The translations under genes were made by a program, and so were the position numbers. Below, in pieces: positions 15,080 to 23,835 of a stretch of 64,000 nt of DNA (position 1 is the stretch's first letter; each line of letters starts with the position of its first letter). This stretch comes from Nitratireductor arenosus (GTDB taxonomy: Bacteria; Pseudomonadota; Alphaproteobacteria; Rhizobiales; Rhizobiaceae): the NCBI RefSeq assembly GCF_009742725.1, contig NZ_WPHG01000002.1:372001-436000 (forward strand), in the 5' to 3' direction. Below the pieces are notes generated by a model, which ran no database searches, had not been told where the DNA came from, and saw nothing but the letters and a program-made list of their open reading frames with translations.

Positions 15080-16001
15080 GCTCGAACGCCGCCCGCAGGA
15101 TCGAAAACGGCGCCAGCGCGCCGCGCACCTGGACCACGGCCGCTGCGACCTGGTGGGCGCGTCGCGCCGCCTCGTGCGGCGGATGGCCGGAAAGGCGCGC
15201 GGCCAGATAGCCGCCATTGAAGGAATCGCCGGCGCCGGTGGTGTCGACTGGGTTTTCCACCGCGACAGCGGCAATCGGTTCGGCACGGCCGTTGCAGACA
15301 ACCAGCGCGGGATCGGCGCCGTCCTTGACGACGATTTCGCCGATGCCGGCCTTGGCCAGCCGGTCGGCGGTCGCCTGCGGCTTTGGGTCGGCGAAAAGCG
15401 CGTTTTCGTCGGGAAAGGTCGGCAGGGCGATGTCGGTGAGCGCCAGCGCCTCGCCGATCGCGGCCTTGGCGGCGGCGGCCGACGGCCACAGGCGCGGGCG
15501 GTAATTGGGATCGAAGGCGACCGTCGCGCCGGCGGCGCGCGCGGTGGCGAGCGCGTCGAGCAGATGTTGCCGGGCGGGCACGTCGAGAATTGCCAAAGTG
15601 ATTCCGGAAAAATAGATAAGCGTCCGGTTTTGAAGGCTTTTCGCCAATGGGTCTGCGTCGTCGGCGAGCCGGCGGGCGGCGGCGTCGGAGCGCCAGTAGG
15701 TAAAGGAGCGTTCGGCGCCATCGAGCGTGATGGCGTAAAGGCCGGGGCGGGCGCCGGCGATTTTCGGACTTGCCGCGACGCCGATGCCGTTTTCCTGCAT
15801 GAAGCCGATCTGCGCGGCCGAGAACGGGTCGTCGCCGAAGGCCGACACGTAGTCGCATGCGTGCGCGGTGTCGGTCAGCGCGCGGAGCGCCCACAGCGTG
15901 TTGAACGTGTCGCCGGCATGGCCCATGCGCCACAATCCGTCCTCGGCGCCGGCAAGCTCCAGCATGCATTCCCCGACCGCCGCGATATGTCCTGCCCGCA
16001 T
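15072..16001 (-). CDS. PfkB-family sugar kinase, 2-keto-3-deoxygluconate kinase type
   Basis: A 309-residue ribokinase-fold protein close to KdgK: GECMLEL near the start, GHAGDTFNTLWALRAL, a mid-region YFSGITLAIL, FDPNYRPRLW near 165-175, and the signature PVDTTGAGDSFNGGYLA with catalytic Asp near 258. KdgK phosphorylates KDG in the Entner-Doudoroff branch of uronate breakdown. It faces the epimerase gene and overlaps it by 8 bp, so the two transcripts are complementary at their ends. There is no KDPG aldolase here. It may be unrelated to the sulfosugar locus, or act on a deoxy-sulfo-keto acid; I have no evidence for the second. Confidence 0.8.
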   Translation of the reverse strand: MRAGHIAAVGECMLELAGAEDGLWRMGHAGDTFNTLWALRALTDTAHACDYVSAFGDDPFSAAQIGFMQENGIGVAASPKIAGARPGLYAITLDGAERSFTYWRSDAAARRLADDADPLAKSLQNRTLIYFSGITLAILDVPARQHLLDALATARAAGATVAFDPNYRPRLWPSAAAAKAAIGEALALTDIALPTFPDENALFADPKPQATADRLAKAGIGEIVVKDGADPALVVCNGRAEPIAAVAVENPVDTTGAGDSFNGGYLAARLSGHPPHEAARRAHQVAAAVVQVRGALAPFSILRAAFEPI

Positions 16002-16156
16002 TCCGTCTCTCTCCGATCCTGGACCTTGCTCCTACACGGGTCGACACTGGGATGTCGATTGTCGGATTGGCTCGTTGCGAGAGTGCTGTGGTGCGTTCTG
16101 CCGTCCCGAGGTCGCGAAGCGGTTGTCTTCGGCGCGATTTGGTTCGAAAAGGACCC

Positions 16157-16588
16157 ATGAGCAGATTCCTTGTCGCCCTGGTTGCCGCAGCCGTCCTGGC
16201 CCTCGGCGTGATCTATTTCTACGACCCCGGCGGGGCGGGCTCGGAGACGCTCGATCTGGCGCGTTCCAAACCGTCGGTGAACGGGCTTTACATCGTCGCC
16301 ATCGCGCCCGAGGCGGAACCCGTCGAAACCGGTGTCTTGCACGGTTGGGTGTTGACGCTGACCGTGCCCGACGGCGCGCCGGTCGAGGATGCGCAGATCG
16401 AGGTCGGCGGCGGCATGCCCGATCACGGCCACGGCCTGCCGACCAGCCCCGAGATGACGACCTATCTCGGCGAGGGGCGCTACCGGATCGAGGGGGTGCG
16501 GTTCAACATGGGCGGCTGGTGGGTGCTGGACTTCACCGTGCGGGCCGGACCCGGCGAGGATACGGTCCGCTTCAACATCAGACTGTGA
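16157..16588 (+). CDS. YtkA-like/FixH-like exported or membrane-anchored protein
   Basis: A 143-residue protein with one N-terminal hydrophobic segment (residues 4-22) that acts as anchor or signal, followed by a small beta-rich domain. The sequence GGGMPDHGHGLPTSPEMTTYLGEGRYRIEGVRFNMGGWWVLDF is the signature of the YtkA-like group, whose histidine/methionine-rich loop may bind copper. It lies 10 bp before the di-heme peroxidase gene and is clearly cotranscribed with it. The pairing suggests a periplasmic accessory to the peroxidase. Exact role unknown. Confidence 0.75.
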   Translation: MSRFLVALVAAAVLALGVIYFYDPGGAGSETLDLARSKPSVNGLYIVAIAPEAEPVETGVLHGWVLTLTVPDGAPVEDAQIEVGGGMPDHGHGLPTSPEMTTYLGEGRYRIEGVRFNMGGWWVLDFTVRAGPGEDTVRFNIRL

Positions 16589-16598
16589 CCGTGAGACC

Positions 16599-17804
16599 AT
16601 GGCCAGCCTGAATACTCTCGCCCGCGTCCTTGTCGCCGCCGCGCCGGCGTTGCTTGGGGGCTGCGGCGAGGACGGGCTGAGCCTGGCCGAGCGCGAGGCC
16701 GTCGCCTCGCTGTCGCTGGCCGCGCTCGGCGCTGCGCCGGCATCCGTTTCCAACAAGGTGGCCGACGATCCGGGCGCGGCCGCCCTCGGCGAGGCGCTGT
16801 TTTTCGACACGCGGCTGAGCGCCAACGGCGCCGTCGCCTGCGCTACCTGCCACGATCCGCAACGCCAGTTCCAGGACGACCTGCCGCGCGCCCAGGCGCT
16901 CGGCACCGGCCCGCGCCGCACCATGCCGCTCGCCGGCGCGGCGTGGAACCTGTTCTTCTTCTGGGACGGGCGCAAGGATTCGCTGTGGAGCCAGGCGCTC
17001 GAGCCGCTGGAAAACCCGCTCGAGCACGGGCTGACGCGCACCGCTGTCGTTCGGTTGGTCGCGCGTCATCATCGCGCCGGCTACGAGGCGGTGTTCGGGC
17101 CGCTGCCGGCGCTTGCGGTTCTGCCGGCGGCCGCCGGCCCGTTCGGCACTGGTTCCGAGCGGGCGGCCTGGGCTGGGCTGGACGAGACGGCGCGACGGGC
17201 CGTCAACGGCGCTTTCGCCAATGTCGGCAAGGCGATTGCGGCCTTCGAACGCACGATCCCGCCGGTCAAGACACGCTTCGACCGTTATGCGGCCGCGCTC
17301 GCGCGCGGCGAGCCGCCCGAAGGCGATGCCGCCTTCAGCGATCTCGAACGGGAAGGGCTCCGGCTGTTCGTCGGCAGCGCCAACTGTCTGGAATGCCACA
17401 ACGGACCGCGCTTCACCGACGACCATTTCCACAATACCGGTGTTGCCGACGATCCGCAGGCGCCGGCCGGCCGCGAGCGCGCGGGAGCGATTGCGCGGCT
17501 TCTGGCCGACCCGTTCAACTGCCAGGGCGATTTCAGCGACGCAGCCGAAGGCGACTGCGCGGAGCTGCGTTTCATGCTGCGCAACGGTCCCGAGCTGGAA
17601 CGGGCGTTCAAGACGCCGTCGCTGCGCGGCGTGGCGCTGCGCGCGCCCTATATGCATGCCGGGCAGATCGCGACGCTGGAAGCGGTGGTCGAGCACTATG
17701 CGAACGCGCCGACATCGCCGGCCGGCGCAAGCGAGCTGCGGCCGGTGCGGCTGACCGAGCGCGGCAAGGCGGCGCTGGTGGCGTTTCTGAAGACGCTGAA
17801 CTAG
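16599..17804 (+). CDS. di-heme cytochrome c peroxidase/MauG-family lipoprotein
   Basis: A 401-residue periplasmic protein with two c-type heme sites: CATCH at residues 81-85 and CLECH at 263-267. The N-terminus has a lipoprotein box (LLGGC, Cys22), so it is probably anchored in a membrane. The C-terminal YMHAGQIATLEAVVEHY supplies a likely Met heme ligand. Bacterial CCPs reduce hydrogen peroxide using electrons from small cytochromes; MauG relatives instead oxidise protein side chains. The partner gene upstream is YtkA-like, a combination also seen in copper- or methanol-linked clusters. The family is certain; peroxidase or MauG-like activity is not decided by the sequence. Confidence 0.88.
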   Translation: MASLNTLARVLVAAAPALLGGCGEDGLSLAEREAVASLSLAALGAAPASVSNKVADDPGAAALGEALFFDTRLSANGAVACATCHDPQRQFQDDLPRAQALGTGPRRTMPLAGAAWNLFFFWDGRKDSLWSQALEPLENPLEHGLTRTAVVRLVARHHRAGYEAVFGPLPALAVLPAAAGPFGTGSERAAWAGLDETARRAVNGAFANVGKAIAAFERTIPPVKTRFDRYAAALARGEPPEGDAAFSDLEREGLRLFVGSANCLECHNGPRFTDDHFHNTGVADDPQAPAGRERAGAIARLLADPFNCQGDFSDAAEGDCAELRFMLRNGPELERAFKTPSLRGVALRAPYMHAGQIATLEAVVEHYANAPTSPAGASELRPVRLTERGKAALVAFLKTLN

Positions 17805-17827
17805 GCCTTCGGTTGCGAAGAACCCCC

Positions 17828-18277
17828 TCAGCGGTCCTTGACGGTTTCCATCGCCACATAGGTCGAGGTCTGCGCCACATGGGGCAGGGCGGAGATCTTT
17901 TCGCCCAGCACGCGGCGATAGGCGGCGATGTCCCTGGTGCGCACCTTCAACAGATAGTCGAAGCTCGCCGCGATCATGTGGCACTGCTCGATCTCGGGCA
18001 CGCCGAGTACGGCGCGGTTGAAGGCGTCGAGCGCGGCCGAACGGGTGTCGGAGAGCTTGACCTGGACGAAGGCGATATGGCCTTCGCCCATGCGCTCGCG
18101 ATCGACGATTGCCGCGTAGCCGCGAATATAGCCGTCGGCCTCCAGCCGCCGGACCCGCGCCTGCACCGGCGTCTTGGACAGGCCGACCTTGGCGGCGAGT
18201 TCGGCCATGGACAGCCGGCCCTGGCGCGCCAGCGCCGCGACGATGTTGCGGTCTATACGGTCCAAACGATCTGTCAT
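17828..18277 (-). CDS. Lrp/AsnC-family regulator, probable activator of putA
   Basis: A 149-residue protein with an N-terminal helix-turn-helix (RIDRNIVAALARQGRLSMAELAAKVGLSKTPVQARVRRLEADGYI) and a C-terminal RAM ligand-binding domain. It is divergent from putA across 171 bp, which is the arrangement of PutR in Agrobacterium and Rhodobacter, where an Lrp-type protein activates proline catabolism in response to proline. The AT-rich shared promoter contains a perfect AAATC-TATT-GATTT repeat 12 bp from its start codon. It converges on the peroxidase gene. Confidence 0.85.
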   Translation of the reverse strand: MTDRLDRIDRNIVAALARQGRLSMAELAAKVGLSKTPVQARVRRLEADGYIRGYAAIVDRERMGEGHIAFVQVKLSDTRSAALDAFNRAVLGVPEIEQCHMIAASFDYLLKVRTRDIAAYRRVLGEKISALPHVAQTSTYVAMETVKDR

Positions 18278-18289
18278 TGCTCGTTCAGT

Positions 18290-18303
18290 AAATCTATTGA
18301 TTT
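18290..18303. promoter_or_regulatory. candidate Lrp/PutR site
   Basis: AAATC-N4-GATTT, a perfect 5-bp inverted repeat inside the AT-rich stretch between the divergent lrp and putA genes. Lrp-type proteins prefer short AT-rich dyads of this size. It lies just ahead of the regulator's own start and 145 bp upstream of putA. Confidence 0.4.
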
Positions 18304-18448
18304 GAGATGATCCGTATTTTTAGGTCAATTGCGCCGAAAATGCCAGCGTTTTGGGCGTTGCCATGCCTGGCGAAATGGTATGACCGTTCCCGACGGCTCA
18401 GCTTGACCGCTCTACGGCAGGCAAGCCTATTGTGACGAGAGGAGGTCC

Positions 18449-21400
18449 ATGACGATGTCCGCACTTTCCAAGCATCGGGCGCTGATCCGCGCCAATTATC
18501 TGCCCGACGAGGATGCCGCGCTCGAACGCCTGGTCGCACTGGCCGGATTGCAGGCCGAAGAGCGTATGGCGATCTCGGCGCGGGCGACCGATCTGGTGCG
18601 GGCCGTGCGCGGCTCGTCCGATCCGCAGATGATGGAAGTGTTCTTGTCGGAATACGGGCTTTCGACCAAGGAGGGCGTGGCGCTGATGTGCCTGGCGGAG
18701 GCGCTGCTCAGGGTGCCCGACGCCGAGACCGTCGACGATCTGATCCGCGACAAGATCGCGCCGCACGACTGGTCGGCGCATTCGGGCGAATCGAGCTCGA
18801 TCTTCGTCAACGCCTCGACCTGGGCGCTGATGCTGACCGGACGGGTTCTGGAGGAAGGCGAGGGCGGCATCGAACGCACCCTGCGCGGCATGGTGCGCCG
18901 GCTCGGCGAACCGGTGATCCGCACCGCTGTGTCGGCGGCGATGCGCGAGATGGGCGAGCAGTTCGTGCTCGGCCGCACCATCGCCGAGGCGGTCAAGCGC
19001 GGCCGCGCCTATACGCAGAAAGCCTATCTCTATTCCTACGACATGCTCGGCGAGGCGGCGCGTACGGAGACCGACGCCAAGCGGTATCATCGCGCCTATG
19101 CCGATGCGATCGCGGCGCTGGCTGTTCATGCTTCGGGCGACGACATTCGCCGCAATCCCGGCATTTCGGTCAAGCTCTCGGCACTGCATCCGCGTTACGA
19201 ATTCGCCCAGCGCGAACGCATGCTGCCGGTGATGGTCGAGCGTCTCAGCGCGCTTGCCTATGCCGCGCGCGATGCCCGCATGGGGCTCAATATCGACGCC
19301 GAGGAGGCCGAGCGGCTCGACCTGTCGCTCGACGTGATCGAACAGGTGCTGGCCGACCCGGAGCTCGCCGGCTGGGATGGGTTCGGCGTGGTCGTGCAGG
19401 CCTACGGGCCACGCGCGGCCTTCACCATCGACTGGCTGCACGCACTCGCCGAAAAGCTCGACCGCAGGATCATGGTGCGGCTCGTCAAGGGCGCCTATTG
19501 GGATACCGAGATCAAGCGCGCCCAGGTGCTCGGGCTTGCCGGCTATCCGGTGTTCACCCGCAAGGTCAACACCGACGTGTCCTACATCGCCTGCGCGCGC
19601 AAGCTGCTCGCCATGACCGACCGCATCTATCCGCAATTCGCCACCCACAACGCCCACACCGTGGCCGCGATCCTGGCGATTGCCGACGACAGAAGCAGCT
19701 TCGAGTTCCAGCGCCTGCACGGCATGGGCGAGGCGCTGCACGAGGCGGTGCGCAAGCGCGAAGGCACGCGCTGCCGCATCTATGCGCCGGTCGGCGCGCA
19801 TTCCGACCTTCTGGCCTATCTCGTGCGCCGGTTGCTCGAAAACGGGGCCAATTCCTCGTTCGTGCACCAGATCGTCGACGAGGAGGTGAGCGCGGAGGAG
19901 ATCGCGCGCGATCCGTTCGCCGTGATCGCCGGCCAGGGCCGCGCCCACAATCCGGCAATCCCGATGCCGGCCGGGATTTATGGCCGCGGACGGCGCAACG
20001 CCAGGGGATGGGACCTGACCGACCCGGTCACCTTCGCCGAGATCGAGGCGGCGCGCAAACCGTTCGATGCCGGCTTCACCTGGACGGCAAAACCGATCAC
20101 GCCGGCCGCCGGCGCGGGCGCAAAACGGGTGATCGTCAATCCGGCCCGGCCCGACGACACGGTCGGCACGGTGGAGGAGGCGACGGCGGATATCGTCAAG
20201 GACGCTGTCCGGGTCGCGGCCGCCGCGCAGCCGGACTGGGCCATGCTACCGGTCGCGACTCGCGCGGCCATGCTTGCCAAAGCCGCCGATCTTTACGAGG
20301 ACAATGCGGCCGAGTTTTTCGCGCTGTGCACCCGCGAGGCCGGCAAGACCTTGGCCGACGGCGTGGCGGAACTGCGCGAGGCGGTCGATTTTTTGCGCTA
20401 CTACGCGGCCGAGGCGGCGAAGGCACAGCCCAACAGCCAGGCGCGCGGGGTGATCGCCTGCATCTCGCCTTGGAATTTTCCGCTCGCCATCTTCACCGGC
20501 CAGATCGCGGCCGCGCTCGTCACCGGCAATGCGGTGATCGCCAAGCCGGCCGAGCAGACGCCGCTGATCGCCGCCAGGGCGGTGGCGCTCCTGCACGAGG
20601 CCGGCATTCCCGCCGCAATCCTGCAGCTTCTGCCGGGTGACGGCCCGTCGGTGGGCGCGCCGCTGGTGGCGCGGCCCGAGATCGCCGGGGTGTGTTTTAC
20701 CGGCTCGACCGAGGTCGCACGGCTGATCGAGCGCCAGCTCGCCGAGACGGCGCCGCCGGACGCGATGCTGATCGCCGAAACCGGCGGGCTCAACGCCATG
20801 GTGGTGGATTCGACCGCCCTGCCCGAACAGGCGGTGCGCGACATTCTCGCCTCGTCGTTCCAGAGCGCCGGCCAGCGCTGTTCGGCGCTGCGCGTGCTTT
20901 ACGTGCAAAAGGACGTCGAAAAGAAGATGATGGAGATGCTGCGCGGGGCGGCCGAGGCGCTGGTGGTCGGCGATCCGCGCGACATCGCCTGCGATGTCGG
21001 TCCGGTGATCGACGACGAGGCGCAGACGACGATCAACGCCTATTGCGCCGAGATGGAGGCCAAGGGCAAGGTCGCGCTCAAGCTGCCGGTGCCGGCCGAG
21101 GGCCGGTTCGTGGCCCCGCACATCGTGCGCGTATCGGGGATCGGCGAACTGGAGCGCGAGATTTTCGGACCCGTGCTGCACGTGGCGACTTTTGGAGCCG
21201 ACGAGATCGACCGGGTGATCGCGGCGGTCAACCTGAAGGGGTACGGGCTGACCTTCGGCCTGCACACGCGCATCGAGGAGCGCGTGCAGCGTTTCGTCGA
21301 CGGCGTGCATGCCGGCAATCTCTACGTCAACCGCAACCAGATCGGCGCCGTCGTCGGCGCGCAGCCGTTCGGCGGCGAGGGACTGTCGGGCACCGGGCCG

Positions 21401-22066
21401 AAGGCGGGCGGGCCGCATTATCTGCGCCGTTTCCGCAAGTCCGGCGCAGACCGCCCGGCGCCGGTGGCGGGCGAGCCGGTCAACGCCACCATGATCGTGG
21501 AGCATTTCGTCGATCCGGTGAAGCACGGCTGGGCCGGACGCGGCGACCGCATCGCCATCCTGAGAAAGCACCTGCGCGGCAAGGGCGCCGAAGCGGTGGC
21601 GGCCGCCGCCAGCCTCGATCTCGGACCCTACGACCTGCCGGGGCCGACCGGCGAGGCGAACACCTTGATGCTGCCGCCGCGCGGGCGGGTGCTGTGCCTG
21701 GGGCCGGAGCCCGACATGCTCCTGGCCCAGACCGTGCAGGCGCTGGCCGCCGGCAACGCGGTCGTGGCGGTCGCGCCGGGGGCCATGCAGGCCTTGCAGC
21801 CGCTTCTGTCAAAAGGGCTGCCGCTCAACGCGCTCGACGGCGTGGTGGCGCCGGCGGTGCTTTCCGAGATCGCCGTCGACCTGGTCGCCTTCGCAGCCGA
21901 GGACGGGGCGCTGCGGGCTGTCAGGACAGAGCTTGCGCAGCGCACCGGGCCGATCGTGCCGGTGCTGGTGGAGGTGATCGATCCGGCGGCCTATGCGCAT
22001 GAGCGGGCTGTGTGCGTCGACACCACGGCGGCCGGCGGCAATGCGAGCCTGCTCGCCGCCGTGTGA
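18449..22066 (+). CDS. putA: bifunctional proline dehydrogenase/P5C dehydrogenase
   Basis: Converts proline to glutamate in two steps, with FAD in the first and NAD in the second. The protein has 1205 residues: an alpha-helical arm, a PRODH barrel (about 150-480, including YAFEFAQRERM-like and RIYAPVGAHSDLLAYLVRRLLENGANSSFVHQ), a P5C dehydrogenase domain (about 530-1000, with CISPWNFPLAIFTGQ, ETGGLNAM and catalytic Cys near 811 in QRCSALR), and a C-terminal ALDH-like flap domain. There is no N-terminal ribbon-helix-helix, so it does not regulate itself; the divergent Lrp gene probably does. The ATG follows a strong GAGGAGGT ribosome site. Confidence 0.96.
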   Translation: MTMSALSKHRALIRANYLPDEDAALERLVALAGLQAEERMAISARATDLVRAVRGSSDPQMMEVFLSEYGLSTKEGVALMCLAEALLRVPDAETVDDLIRDKIAPHDWSAHSGESSSIFVNASTWALMLTGRVLEEGEGGIERTLRGMVRRLGEPVIRTAVSAAMREMGEQFVLGRTIAEAVKRGRAYTQKAYLYSYDMLGEAARTETDAKRYHRAYADAIAALAVHASGDDIRRNPGISVKLSALHPRYEFAQRERMLPVMVERLSALAYAARDARMGLNIDAEEAERLDLSLDVIEQVLADPELAGWDGFGVVVQAYGPRAAFTIDWLHALAEKLDRRIMVRLVKGAYWDTEIKRAQVLGLAGYPVFTRKVNTDVSYIACARKLLAMTDRIYPQFATHNAHTVAAILAIADDRSSFEFQRLHGMGEALHEAVRKREGTRCRIYAPVGAHSDLLAYLVRRLLENGANSSFVHQIVDEEVSAEEIARDPFAVIAGQGRAHNPAIPMPAGIYGRGRRNARGWDLTDPVTFAEIEAARKPFDAGFTWTAKPITPAAGAGAKRVIVNPARPDDTVGTVEEATADIVKDAVRVAAAAQPDWAMLPVATRAAMLAKAADLYEDNAAEFFALCTREAGKTLADGVAELREAVDFLRYYAAEAAKAQPNSQARGVIACISPWNFPLAIFTGQIAAALVTGNAVIAKPAEQTPLIAARAVALLHEAGIPAAILQLLPGDGPSVGAPLVARPEIAGVCFTGSTEVARLIERQLAETAPPDAMLIAETGGLNAMVVDSTALPEQAVRDILASSFQSAGQRCSALRVLYVQKDVEKKMMEMLRGAAEALVVGDPRDIACDVGPVIDDEAQTTINAYCAEMEAKGKVALKLPVPAEGRFVAPHIVRVSGIGELEREIFGPVLHVATFGADEIDRVIAAVNLKGYGLTFGLHTRIEERVQRFVDGVHAGNLYVNRNQIGAVVGAQPFGGEGLSGTGPKAGGPHYLRRFRKSGADRPAPVAGEPVNATMIVEHFVDPVKHGWAGRGDRIAILRKHLRGKGAEAVAAAASLDLGPYDLPGPTGEANTLMLPPRGRVLCLGPEPDMLLAQTVQALAAGNAVVAVAPGAMQALQPLLSKGLPLNALDGVVAPAVLSEIAVDLVAFAAEDGALRAVRTELAQRTGPIVPVLVEVIDPAAYAHERAVCVDTTAAGGNASLLAAV

Positions 22067-22119
22067 GCCCGGATCGGGCCGGGACGGCGCAACGGCGAGG
22101 TGAGGTTCGTCGGCGCGTC

Positions 22120-23832
22120 TCAGGATTTTTCGCGGACAGGCCGGTCGAGCGCGCCGCCGAATTTTTCTTCCGCCTCGGCTTCGGTGTAATAGCCGAGTGC
22201 GACGTCGCGGCGCACCAGGGCGGGATCGCGTTCGCGCGGGTTCCCGTAACCGCCGCCGCCCGGCGTGCCGACGCTGACGCGGTCGCCGGGCTTGAGCGCG
22301 ATGTCCTGTTCCTTGGACAGATGTTGCGGCACATGGGCGACGCCGTCGCGCCACACGGTGACGGTGTTGACGCCGCCGTCGGCGCCGCCGAGCACACCCT
22401 GCGGGCCGAACCGGCCATGGTCCATGACGAAGGAGGCGCGCGCCTCGCCGCGCAGGAGCTCGACCTCGTAGGCAAGCCCGAAGCCGCCGCGATGCCGGCC
22501 CGCGCCGCCGGAGCCCTCGCGCAGCGCGTAGTGGCGGTAGAGGATCGGATAGGCCTGCTCCATCACCTCGATCGGCGGCGATTTGGAAATACCGATGGTC
22601 GAACAGCCATTGCTGAGCCCGTCATGGTCGCTGTTGCCGCCATAACCGCCGCCGGAAATCTGGTACATCACATAGTCGCGCCCGCGCGCCGGATCGTGGC
22701 CGCCGAGGGCGAAATTGCCGGACGAGCCGGCCGGTGCCGCCGTCACGTGCTCTGGCAGAGCCTGGACCAGGGCGGCGAACACCGCTTCGGCGATGCGCTG
22801 CGAGACCTCGGCCGCGCAGCCGGAGACCGGGCGCGGATAATGCGCGTCGAGAAACGTGCCCTCGGGACGCCGGATCTCCAGCGGCTCGAACGCGCCGGCG
22901 CTGAGCGGCACGTCGGGAAAGATATGGCGCATGGCCAGATAGACCGACGACAGCGTGGTGGCGAGCACGCTGTTCATCGGCCCCGCGCAGGGCGGGCTTG
23001 AGCCGGCAAAGTCGAACACCAGCCGCTCGCCGGTCTTTTCGACCGCAAGCGCGATCGTCAGCGGCCGGTCGACGACCCCGTCGGAATCGACATGGGCCGT
23101 CGCGCGATAAACGCCGTCGGCGATGTCGGCGATACGCGCGCGCATCTGCTCGGCCGCGCGCCGGCGCAATTCGGCGATCGCGGCCAGAACGGTGTCGTCG
23201 CCGTAGCGATCGAGCAGGGCGCACAGCCGCTCCTCGCCGACCATCAGCGCGGCGGCCTGGGCCTTGATGTCGCCGATGCGCTGGTCGGCGACGCGGATAT
23301 TGGAGGCGATGATGGCGTGGATTTCGGGATCGAGTTCGCCGCGCTTGAAAAGCTTGACCGGCGGCAGCCGCAGCCCCTCCTGCTCGACGGCGGTGGCCGA
23401 CGCCGAAAACCCGCCCGGAACCGAGCCGCCAATGTCGGGCCAGTGGCCGGTATTGGACAGCCAGCAGAAAATTTCGCCGTTGCGCCACACCGGCCGGGCA
23501 AAACGCACGTCCATCAAATGGGTGCCGCCGAGATAAGGGTCGTTGACGATATAGATGTCGCCCGGCTCGGGCGGCAGGCAGCGCCCGTCGGCGATCATCT
23601 CGATCAGCGTACGGGTGGAATATTCCATCACGCCGACAAATACCGGCAGCCCGCCGACGCCCTGGGCGATCAGCGCGCCGTCGCCGGCGGCATAGATGCC
23701 GTCGGAGCGGTCATTGGCCTCGGCGATCACCGGCGAGAACGCCGCGCGCGAAAAGGCCAGATCCATCTCGTCGCAGACCTGTTGTAGCGCGGCCTGGATG
23801 ACGGTCAGGGTGATCGGGTCGAGCTCGGCCAT
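22120..23832 (-). CDS. hyuB: hydantoinase B/oxoprolinase family protein
   Basis: A 570-residue HyuB-type subunit (HydantoinaseB_C/N-methylhydantoinase B family). Visible family segments are LTVIQAALQQVCDEMDLAF at the start, GGTHLMDVR and LSNTGHWPDIGGSVPGG near 105-145, NSVLATTLSSVYLAM near 295, and RHRGGFG..YEVE late in the protein. With HyuA it forms an ATP-dependent hydrolase for a cyclic amide such as N-methylhydantoin or 5-oxoproline, or an acetophenone/acetone carboxylase-like complex. Its start codon is 3 bp after the hyuA stop, so the two are translationally linked. Substrate cannot be read from the sequence. Confidence 0.9.
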   Translation of the reverse strand: MAELDPITLTVIQAALQQVCDEMDLAFSRAAFSPVIAEANDRSDGIYAAGDGALIAQGVGGLPVFVGVMEYSTRTLIEMIADGRCLPPEPGDIYIVNDPYLGGTHLMDVRFARPVWRNGEIFCWLSNTGHWPDIGGSVPGGFSASATAVEQEGLRLPPVKLFKRGELDPEIHAIIASNIRVADQRIGDIKAQAAALMVGEERLCALLDRYGDDTVLAAIAELRRRAAEQMRARIADIADGVYRATAHVDSDGVVDRPLTIALAVEKTGERLVFDFAGSSPPCAGPMNSVLATTLSSVYLAMRHIFPDVPLSAGAFEPLEIRRPEGTFLDAHYPRPVSGCAAEVSQRIAEAVFAALVQALPEHVTAAPAGSSGNFALGGHDPARGRDYVMYQISGGGYGGNSDHDGLSNGCSTIGISKSPPIEVMEQAYPILYRHYALREGSGGAGRHRGGFGLAYEVELLRGEARASFVMDHGRFGPQGVLGGADGGVNTVTVWRDGVAHVPQHLSKEQDIALKPGDRVSVGTPGGGGYGNPRERDPALVRRDVALGYYTEAEAEEKFGGALDRPVREKS

Positions 23833-23835
23833 CGC

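Noticed and set aside
12479-15721. A 1080-codon open frame on the minus strand across the aldehyde dehydrogenase, mutarotase and kinase genes
   Set aside because: It is antisense to genes with complete family motifs; its protein is arginine-, proline- and histidine-rich, as expected of a GC-rich shadow frame.
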